From assembly GCA_964345695.1 (NCBI GenBank), contig CAYFSC010000183.1:1-5927 (forward strand): a DNA stretch of 5,927 nt. Direction: 5' to 3'. Every line of letters starts with the position of its first letter. Position 1 is the first letter of the stretch. Position numbers and translations under genes: made by a program. The DNA comes from CAYFSC01 sp964345695 (lineage in GTDB: Bacteria > Bacteroidota > Rhodothermia > Rhodothermales > Salinibacteraceae). The notes under the pieces are model-generated. The model was not told where the DNA came from, did no database searches, and saw only the letters and a list, made by a program, of their open reading frames with translations. Below are positions 1-5,228 of this stretch, piece after piece.

Positions 1-93
1 GAGACCGCTGCCGACGGCGAGGACGCGCCGGAAGACGACGAATCGACGACGGACGAATCCGACGAGGGAGCGGACGAGAAGTCGGGAGCGTGA
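1..93 (+). CDS. rplU: C-terminal fragment of an acidic-tailed protein, probably ribosomal protein L21 (5' end outside window)
   Basis: Frame 1 is open from the first base to a TGA at 91-93 and encodes 30 residues, of which about half are Asp or Glu (for example EDAPEDDESTTDESDE). No folded domain lies in this piece, so the identity is inferred from position. L21 (rplU) almost always sits directly upstream of L27 (rpmA) in bacteria, and the gap here is only 48 bp on the same strand. L21 binds 23S rRNA in the large subunit; its core would be upstream of the window. An acidic C-terminal extension is absent from the roughly 103-residue E. coli L21, but such tails do occur in some Bacteroidota and salt-in halophiles. 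The reading frame and stop are clear; the gene name is an inference from synteny. Confidence 0.6.
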   Translation, partial: ETAADGEDAPEDDESTTDESDEGADEKSGA

Positions 94-141
94 CCGTCTG
101 CCTGCACATGCATTCTGTTTCATTCATCCCGACCCCACGTT

Positions 142-402
142 ATGGCTCATAAAAAAGGCATGGGCTCGACCAAGAACGGTCGAGACTCCAATCCCAAGTA
201 TCTCGGCGTGAAAGCCTATGGCGGCGAGTTTGTCTCGGCCGGCAGCATCATCGTGAAGCAGCGGGGCACGAAGTTCCACCCCGGCCACAATGTGGGTCGC
301 GGGGGCGACGACACGCTGTTCGCGAAGGAGGACGGCACGGTGAAGTTCGCCCGCAGCCGCGGCAACCGCCGCTTCGTCCACATTCTGCCGGAGGAGGCGT
401 AG
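142..402 (+). CDS. rpmA: 50S ribosomal protein L27
   Basis: This 86-residue protein is a complete L27, the large-subunit protein whose N-terminal tail reaches toward the peptidyl-transferase centre and the P-site tRNA. It begins MAHKKGMGSTKNGRDSNPKY, matching the family signature MAHKK-GGS-NGRDS, and continues with the hallmark GSIIVKQRGTKFHPGHNVG (about residues 34-52) and DDTLFAKEDGTVKF (about 56-69). The length is typical. There is no N-terminal extension ahead of MAHKK of the kind that needs protease removal in Firmicutes, so the protein should start directly at this Met. The ATG at 142 has no Shine-Dalgarno-like purine run upstream, which is common in Bacteroidota. It follows the presumed rplU by 48 bp and is followed by a strong terminator, so it is probably the last gene of an rplU-rpmA operon. 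Confidence 0.98.
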   Translation: MAHKKGMGSTKNGRDSNPKYLGVKAYGGEFVSAGSIIVKQRGTKFHPGHNVGRGGDDTLFAKEDGTVKFARSRGNRRFVHILPEEA

Positions 403-431
403 GCTCTACGCCTGACATTCGACGATGACGC

Positions 432-466
432 AAGGCTCCTCCGTCACGGTGACGAGAGGAGCTTTT
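432..466 (+). terminator. Rho-independent terminator after rpmA
   Basis: The arms GCTCCTC (435-441) and GAGGAGC (456-462) pair perfectly. An inner stem CGTCA (442-446) pairs with TGACG (450-454) around a CGG loop, with one bulged A at 455. At the base, A432, A433 and G434 can pair with T463-T465 (G434 as a wobble). The right arm runs directly into TTTT and then GCTT. A long GC-rich stem followed by a T run, 30 bp after the rpmA stop, is a textbook intrinsic terminator and separates the ribosomal unit from the next gene. Confidence 0.88.
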
Positions 467-492
467 GCTTGTTGATGCCTCTTCGGAAGGAC

Positions 493-511
493 GAACAGAC
501 GAAGAACAGAC
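493..511 (+). repeat. Short direct repeat GAACAGAC x2 with 11-bp period
   Basis: GAACAGAC occurs at 493-500 and again at 504-511, separated by GAA, so the copies lie one helical turn apart. They are in the roughly 125-bp leader between the rpmA terminator and the start of the kynureninase-like gene, where its promoter must lie. The spacing would suit a DNA-binding protein on one face of the helix, but chance is quite possible. I could not find a convincing -33/-7 (Bacteroidota) or -35/-10 pair in this leader. Confidence 0.3.
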
Positions 512-592
512 AAGGACGAGATCCTCTTTCATTTTTCGTCCGCGCCGCACCTCTGTGGTGCCAACTGACAGGCCTCTCGCCTTCTCCGATTT

Positions 593-1849
593 ATGCCTTC
601 CCTGCTCTCCCCCGACATTCGCTCCCGCTTTCGCTTTCCGGACGAAGATGATGCCGTCGAGCTGCGCGCCTTCACGCACGGCCTCCAGCCCGAAACCGTG
701 CCCGCAATGATGGACCGGTTCGTAGAAGACTGGCGCCGCTTTGGGGTGGATGCGTGGAACGAGGTCCCGAACCACTGGCGTCCCGGCAGCGAGGAGCGCG
801 TGGGCTGGTGGACGCTGCCAACGTACTTGGCCGATCACTTTGTGGCGCCGCTGCTGGGTGCGCCCGAGGACACCTGCATCCTGCAGCCGAACGTCCACTG
901 GACAATCCAGTGCCTGCTGTCTGCGCCCGAGGTGCAGGAGCACGGCACCGAGGTGGTCGTCACCGAGGCGGCCTTTCCGTCCGTGCTGCACAGCGTTCAG
1001 CAGTGGGACGACCTGATCGACCTGACGCCTCGTATCGTCCCGACGAATGACGACGGACGGGTGAACCCCGAGGCCGTTCACGATGCCATCGGCTCGGAGA
1101 CGGCCATGGTCGCGCTCAGCCATGTTGGCTTCACGACGGGTGCCCTCGTTCCGCATGACGTGCTTCGGACGCTGGCCGCCACGGCCCACGACGCCGGCGC
1201 GCTGTTTTTGATCGACGGCTACCACAGCGCCGCGACGATGCCTATCGACGGGCCCGGTCTCGGCTGCGATCTCTACGTGGGCGGCCTACTGAAAGAAGCC
1301 TGCGGCGCGTCGGGGAACGCCTTCGCCTACGTCCGCGACGGGCTCGAGCTTACCCCTCGTCTGACCGGCTGGTTCGGGGATGCGGACCCGTTCGGGTTCC
1401 AGTCAGCACCCGCGCCCCACCCCGACACGCGCAAGCGGTTCATGGGAGGGACGACGGCCGTGGCGTCCATGTATCACGCCGTCGAAGGCGTGCGCATCTT
1501 GCTCGACGTGGGCCTTCAGGCCGTCCGGCACCACTCGCTCGCCCTCACCGACCGGGCCATCGCCCGTGCCGATGCCGCCGGCCTTCCCCTCCGCTCTCCG
1601 CGCGAGCAGGAGCAACGGAGCGCGATGGTGCTGCTGGAGGTGCCCGACGCTGAATTGCTATGCGCCCACCTCAAGACGCACGGCATCTACACGGACAGCC
1701 GCCGCAACGAGGTGCTACGCATGGCGCCGTTCGTGTGGAACACCCCGGATGAGATCGACCGAACGTTCGATGTCATCGCCCAGGCCGTGTCGTCGGGCGC
1801 GTATCGGGAGCAGACGCACGCCCAGGCCGAAGCAGGCCCCGTCACGTAG
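593..1849 (+). CDS. Kynureninase-like PLP-dependent enzyme (class V aminotransferase family)
   Basis: This 418-residue protein belongs to fold type I of the PLP enzymes, in the kynureninase/class V aminotransferase branch. D208 in LIDGYHSA is the expected residue bonding the PLP pyridine nitrogen, with H211 three residues on. K234 in GGLLKEACGASG is the expected Schiff-base lysine. GWFG (259-262), FMGGT (283-287), SLALTD (315-320) and LRMAPFVWNT (375-384) match blocks of bacterial kynureninases, and the Arg of the last block (R376) probably binds the substrate carboxylate. The length equals that of kynureninase (about 416). However, the residue before the lysine is Leu where kynureninase has Tyr, GWFG is followed by Asp not His, and the N-terminal DGNSLG block is replaced by THGLQ. 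The true substrate is therefore uncertain, and no kyn, nad or trp gene is adjacent. The ATG at 593 has no Shine-Dalgarno. The gene stands alone after a terminator and ends 8 bp into the opposing peptidase gene. Confidence 0.85.
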   Translation: MPSLLSPDIRSRFRFPDEDDAVELRAFTHGLQPETVPAMMDRFVEDWRRFGVDAWNEVPNHWRPGSEERVGWWTLPTYLADHFVAPLLGAPEDTCILQPNVHWTIQCLLSAPEVQEHGTEVVVTEAAFPSVLHSVQQWDDLIDLTPRIVPTNDDGRVNPEAVHDAIGSETAMVALSHVGFTTGALVPHDVLRTLAATAHDAGALFLIDGYHSAATMPIDGPGLGCDLYVGGLLKEACGASGNAFAYVRDGLELTPRLTGWFGDADPFGFQSAPAPHPDTRKRFMGGTTAVASMYHAVEGVRILLDVGLQAVRHHSLALTDRAIARADAAGLPLRSPREQEQRSAMVLLEVPDAELLCAHLKTHGIYTDSRRNEVLRMAPFVWNTPDEIDRTFDVIAQAVSSGAYREQTHAQAEAGPVT

Positions 1850-1857
1850 CCGACGGG
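1838..1857. other. Inverted repeat spanning both convergent stop codons
   Basis: CCCGTC (1838-1843) and GACGGG (1852-1857) form a 6-bp stem with an 8-base loop. The loop contains the TAG stop of the plus-strand PLP enzyme gene (1847-1849), and the TGA stop of the minus-strand peptidase gene (1842-1844 read on the minus strand) overlaps the left arm. There is no T run on either side, so it is not a classical intrinsic terminator. It might still help end transcription in both directions, or it may be chance in GC-rich sequence. Confidence 0.35.
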
Positions 1858-2750
1858 CTGGACGCGGGGGCATCCTCCCGGGAGGCGTTTCGGGTGGCCG
1901 GATCCACGTTGAAGAACGCGACCAGGGCTTCGTACAGCTCCGCGTGGCGCCGGGCCAAGGCTTCCGGCTGCTCGAAGAACGCTTCCACGGCCACGGCGAA
2001 GAACTCCGACGGCGCCTCTGCAGCATACGGACGCAGCAGCGACCGGCCCCGCTCGACGCGGCGCATCTCGCGGCGCACGAGCGCCTGCCAGGAAGTCGCC
2101 GATGCCGGATCGACAAGCGAGGGCACCCCGTCAGCCCCCTCGTTGGCGAAGTCGAACAGGTGAGCCAGTTCGTGCAGCACTACATTGTCGGCTACATCCG
2201 AGTCCATCCAGCTTGCGTCCACGGCCGGTCCCGACACGATGAGGGGCCCCTGCTCGTGGGCCATGCCGTCGTAGTCGGCGTATGCGCCGCCGTAATAGGA
2301 ATCGTCGAACCGGTCTGGATAGATGAGCACCGTCTTGGTTCCGGACAGCTCCCAGCTCGGTCGCCCGTGCAGAAGCGCGGCAATTCCCGCGGCGATGGCC
2401 AGGCGACGTGCCTCCGTCACCGCCGCCCCGTTCACTCCTTCGAACGTGTACTCATCGAGGGCAAACCGAACGTCCCGCTCGAAGCGCCGGCGGGCGTCGG
2501 CGTCGGCCGTGGCGTACAGAGGGACGTGAGCGTCGAGCCATCCGCGCCAGCGATCGGGAAACGACCGCTGGGCCACGCGCCACCGGCGCAGTGCGCCCCG
2601 CAGTCCCACCCCCAGCACCAGGAGCGCCGGGACAATGCCGAGCGCCCACCCGACCGGGGTGGCCTGCTGCCCAATGACCGCCGCACCGCCCCCGATAACG
2701 AGGGCCAGCGTCAAGGTCATGAGCACCGATGTGGGTCGAGCGATTTTCAT
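1842..2750 (-). CDS. Membrane-anchored MtfA-like zinc peptidase (M90 family)
   Basis: The product is 302 residues from the ATG at 2750. The start was chosen because MKIARP leads directly into two hydrophobic segments (about residues 9-27 and 33-50), followed by positively charged RGALRRWR. The rest resembles MtfA of E. coli: NVVLHELAHLFDF carries the zinc motif HExxH (H193, E194, H197), ADGVPSL follows, and PSEFFAVAVEAFF supplies E249, matching the third zinc ligand (Glu212 in E. coli MtfA). The end LVAFFNVDP is also typical. E. coli MtfA is a soluble peptidase that binds the repressor Mlc and so affects ptsG; that role cannot be assumed here. The two added membrane segments suggest the catalytic domain is anchored to the inner membrane, probably facing the cytoplasm. 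A longer frame back to 2900 exists, but its extra 50 residues look like non-coding sequence. The gene is divergent from the PpiD gene and overlaps the PLP enzyme gene by 8 bp at its 3' end. Confidence 0.88.
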   Translation of the reverse strand: MKIARPTSVLMTLTLALVIGGGAAVIGQQATPVGWALGIVPALLVLGVGLRGALRRWRVAQRSFPDRWRGWLDAHVPLYATADADARRRFERDVRFALDEYTFEGVNGAAVTEARRLAIAAGIAALLHGRPSWELSGTKTVLIYPDRFDDSYYGGAYADYDGMAHEQGPLIVSGPAVDASWMDSDVADNVVLHELAHLFDFANEGADGVPSLVDPASATSWQALVRREMRRVERGRSLLRPYAAEAPSEFFAVAVEAFFEQPEALARRHAELYEALVAFFNVDPATRNASREDAPASSPSAT

Positions 2751-2868
2751 ACGTCCGAGCGGCAGGGCCGCGGCAGTTCCAATCCGTCCGCTGTTCTGAA
2801 CGCATGCTGCCGCGATTCTTTCCGGCGCCTCGTGCTCATTTTCTCTCCGCAGATGGAGGGGCCACGAA

Positions 2869-2880
2869 AATGCTGGCATT
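2869..2880. promoter_or_regulatory. Inverted repeat AATGC-TG-GCATT, possible operator
   Basis: AATGC and GCATT are exact reverse complements separated by TG, giving a 12-bp near-palindrome in the divergent region. It is 119 bp before the MtfA-like start and 187 bp before the PpiD-like start. This size and symmetry suit a dimeric repressor site, but no regulator is identified and the arms are short. Confidence 0.25.
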
Positions 2881-2926
2881 CGGCGGGCCACGCGAACCAA
2901 AGCGAGGCGCGGACAGTACAGATCCG

Positions 2927-2953
2927 TTGAAATTCAATCCCCGTTGCGACGGG
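2927..2953. promoter_or_regulatory. Two adjacent inverted repeats, possible operator upstream of the PpiD-like gene
   Basis: TTGAA-A-TTCAA (2927-2937) is an 11-bp perfect dyad. Two bases later CCCGT (2940-2944) and ACGGG (2949-2953) form a 5-bp stem with a TGCG loop. The pair lies about 115-140 bp upstream of the PpiD-like start, in one of the few AT-rich patches of the region. The dyad could be a binding site, and TTGAAA could act as a -35-like element, but I see no matching -10 at proper spacing. Confidence 0.3.
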
Positions 2954-3066
2954 ACTACACAGCGGCGACGCACGTCCTCTGTTCTCTCGCCTGCTCGTTG
3001 CCGGACATCGGCGCGTCCCGCGCAGCCCCACATTCCAGCCTTTTCCACGAAGCAGATACGGCTCCC

Positions 3067-5145
3067 ATGGGCGTCATGAACAAGCTCCGGGACAACACCG
3101 GAGTCATACTTTGGATTCTCGTGATTTCCTTCGGCGTCATCTGGACGCTCCAGGACTCGAATGTTTTTGAGACGGTCGGGCGCCAGCCGCGCGATGTGGC
3201 GGTGGTGAACGGCTCACCGATTCAGTACGAGCAGTATCAGCAATCGCTCGAGCAGCAGCGGCAGCGGGTCCGTCAGCAGGTGGGCCAGGAGATGACGCCG
3301 CGCATGGAGGAGATGGTCCAGGAGCAGGCCTACACGCAGCTGGTCAACCAGGAACTGCTGCAGCAGGAGATGAACCGCCTCGGCATCTCGGTGACGAACG
3401 CGGAGGTCGAGAACATGGTGTACGGCCCGAACCCGCACCCGCTTATCCGACGCCAGTTTGCCGACTCTACGGGGCAGATCAACTACCAGCTCATCGAGCA
3501 GGTGGCCACCAACCCGCAGTCGAAGCAGCAGTGGCTGCAGCTGGAGGACTTCCTGCGCCAGCAGCGGCGCCAGCAGAAGATGAATTCGCTCGTGCAGGCG
3601 TCGGTCCACGTCTCACAGAAGGACGTCGAGGAGTACTACCACCGGCAGAACGACACGACCACTGTTCGCTACGTGGCGATGCGCTACGCGTCCGTCCCCG
3701 ATGACTCGGTTACCGTGACGGAGTCGGATCTGCGGGACTACTACGAGGAGAACAAGGAAGAGTACGAGCGCAAAAAAACCTTCACGCTCAACTACGTGGC
3801 GAAGCCGAAGAATGCCACGGCCGAGGACACCACGGCCATCACAGAAGACCTGAACGACCTGCGCGACGAGTTCGCTGCGGCCGAGAACGACTCCCTGTTC
3901 CTGGAGGAAAACGCGTCGGACCGTCCGTACGCCAGCGAGTACCGCACGGCTGAACAGATGGAAGCCCCTCTCGCCGACGCTGTCTATTCCAACCTGGAGG
4001 ACGGCGCTGTGGTGGGCCCGGTCTTTGCCAACGAAATGGCGCACCTGATCAAGATCACCGGCACGCGCCCCGCCGAGAGCGAGTACATCCACGCGCGTCA
4101 CATTCTGCTGCGGAGCCAGAACGCCGACGCCGAAACGCGTCAGCGCCTGAGCGCCATCGCGGACAGCATCGAATCCGGCGCGGCTTCCTTCGAAGCGATG
4201 GCCCGCCGGTACTCCGAAGACGGCTCGGCCTCTGAGGGCGGCGACCTCGGATGGTTCGGTCGCGGGCGCATGGTACCCGCCTTTGAAGACGCCGCCTTCG
4301 ACGCCCCCGTGGGCGACGTGATCGGGCCCGTCAAGTCCGAGTTCGGCTACCACCTGATTCGCGTCGACGCGCGAGCCGACCAGGCCGTGCAGGTCGCGGA
4401 TCTGGCATACAGCCTCCGTCCGAGCCAGGCCACGCTCACCGAGCAAGAAAACACGCTGGAGGACCTGGCCTACTTCGCTGAGGACGAGGGCGGTGGGTTT
4501 ACGAGCGAGGCCGAGGGCATGGGCCTGAACGCGCAGCAGGTGGAGGTGGAGGCCGGACAAACCAACCTTCCCGGCATCGGCCAGAGCCAGCGCATTGCCA
4601 CCTTCCTGGAAGGCGCCTCAGAAGGTGACATCAGCGAGGTGTACGAGTTGGACGACAACTTTGTGGTCTTGCACGTGCAGTCCGTTCGGCCCGAGGGCTA
4701 CCGTCCGTTCGAGGAGGTGAAGTCGCAAATCCGAACTCAGGTGGCGCTTCAGAAGAAGCGGTCGATTCAGGTTGCCCGGATGCGCCGGGCTCTCCGTGAC
4801 GATGGCTTCGAAGGATTGGCCGATGCGCTGGACACGCGGATTCGCGAGAAGAACGACGTGACGTTCGATACAAACGTGGCCCCGGGGATCGGCCGGGATC
4901 CGGCGTTTGCCGGCACCGTCTTCGGCCTCGACGAGGGCGGCGTCTCGGGCGTCGTCGAGGGGGAGAACGCCGCGTTCGTGGTGCAGGTCGTCAGCCGCAT
5001 GGATCCGCCGCCGCTCACCGAGCAGAAACGTGCACAGATCCAGCGCCAGCTCATCCAGCAGCAACAGCAGCAGGTGACGCAGCAGTGGCTCTCGGCACTG
5101 CGCGAGCAGGCGGAGATTCAGGACAACCGCTCGGCGTTTCAATAG
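3067..5145 (+). CDS. PpiD/SurA-like membrane-anchored peptidyl-prolyl cis-trans isomerase
   Basis: This 692-residue protein is a periplasmic folding chaperone anchored in the inner membrane. Residues 1-30 (MGVMNKLRDNTGVILWILVI onward) carry a short positive N-terminus and one membrane helix (about 13-28), as in PpiD. Residues about 41-175 form a helical SurA_N-like chaperone region rich in Gln and Arg. The canonical parvulin (PPIC) domain is at about 339-434, with HARHILL (H342, H345), GGDLGWFGRG, MVPAF (M402, F406) and FGYHLI (H429), so the usual active-site residues are present. Degenerate parvulin-like units lie before (about 239-334) and after (about 442-541) it, with a further half-unit at about 614-644. 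The tail is Gln-rich, with six consecutive Gln at 664-669. The ATG at 3067 fits the family N-terminus; an ATG at 3076 would shorten it by three residues. No Shine-Dalgarno is visible. E. coli PpiD is 623 residues and works with the SecYEG exit site. Acidic linkers suggest a salt-adapted proteome. Confidence 0.93.
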   Translation: MGVMNKLRDNTGVILWILVISFGVIWTLQDSNVFETVGRQPRDVAVVNGSPIQYEQYQQSLEQQRQRVRQQVGQEMTPRMEEMVQEQAYTQLVNQELLQQEMNRLGISVTNAEVENMVYGPNPHPLIRRQFADSTGQINYQLIEQVATNPQSKQQWLQLEDFLRQQRRQQKMNSLVQASVHVSQKDVEEYYHRQNDTTTVRYVAMRYASVPDDSVTVTESDLRDYYEENKEEYERKKTFTLNYVAKPKNATAEDTTAITEDLNDLRDEFAAAENDSLFLEENASDRPYASEYRTAEQMEAPLADAVYSNLEDGAVVGPVFANEMAHLIKITGTRPAESEYIHARHILLRSQNADAETRQRLSAIADSIESGAASFEAMARRYSEDGSASEGGDLGWFGRGRMVPAFEDAAFDAPVGDVIGPVKSEFGYHLIRVDARADQAVQVADLAYSLRPSQATLTEQENTLEDLAYFAEDEGGGFTSEAEGMGLNAQQVEVEAGQTNLPGIGQSQRIATFLEGASEGDISEVYELDDNFVVLHVQSVRPEGYRPFEEVKSQIRTQVALQKKRSIQVARMRRALRDDGFEGLADALDTRIREKNDVTFDTNVAPGIGRDPAFAGTVFGLDEGGVSGVVEGENAAFVVQVVSRMDPPPLTEQKRAQIQRQLIQQQQQQVTQQWLSALREQAEIQDNRSAFQ

Positions 5146-5181
5146 CGCGTCCGAGTCAGCGGCGCGTCCGAGTGTCCAGCG
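5145..5181 (+). repeat. Imperfect tandem duplication right after the PpiD-like gene
   Basis: GCGCGTCCGAGTCAGCG (5145-5161) is followed directly by the same 17 bases with GTC inserted after GCGCGTCCGAGT (5162-5181). The first copy begins on the last base of the TAG stop codon. The two copies form nearly half of the 83-bp convergent gap to dapF. It looks like a small slippage duplication; no hairpin-plus-T-run terminator is visible in the gap on either strand. Confidence 0.75.
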
Positions 5182-5228
5182 ACTGGCCGGTACGGGGGCC
5201 TCTTGAACTCTCGAACGCGGGTGCCTCT

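Larger units (their letters stand above)
2751..3066. other. Divergent intergenic region between the MtfA-like and PpiD-like genes
   Basis: This 316-bp stretch separates two gene starts pointing away from each other and should contain promoters for both. I found no RNA gene and no convincing protein. The frames that cross it lack recognisable composition or motifs, and the upstream extension of the PpiD frame only begins from a TTG at 2944. No clear -33 TTG/-7 TAnnTTTG or TTGACA/TATAAT pair is visible on either strand. It does contain AT-richer inverted repeats at 2869-2880 and 2927-2953, listed separately. Confidence 0.6.

Noticed and set aside
465..710. Small plus-strand open frames in the leader and start of the PLP enzyme gene
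   Set aside because: They overlap the terminator T run or the real gene in another frame and have no recognisable content.
248..1225. Minus-strand open frame of 325 codons
   Set aside because: It is antisense to rpmA, the terminator and the PLP enzyme gene, all well supported. Its Arg- and Gly-rich translation shows no family features.
2751..2900. 50-residue N-terminal extension of the MtfA-like protein
   Set aside because: The extra residues show no signal peptide or domain, and starting at 2750 places the membrane segments at the N-terminus, which is more plausible.
1380..2930. Long plus-strand open frame of 516 codons
   Set aside because: It crosses the end of the PLP enzyme gene in another frame and then runs antisense through the MtfA-like gene. 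Its translation is Arg/Pro/Ser-rich with no motif, a typical shadow in GC-rich DNA.
2944..3066. Upstream extension of the PpiD-like protein from a TTG start
   Set aside because: The family N-terminus is short and begins just before the membrane helix, as from the ATG at 3067; the extension would put 41 unrelated residues ahead of it.
3613..4560. Minus-strand open frame of 315 codons inside the PpiD-like gene
   Set aside because: It lies wholly antisense to clear parvulin-coding sequence; its Val/Leu/Arg-rich composition mirrors the sense codons.
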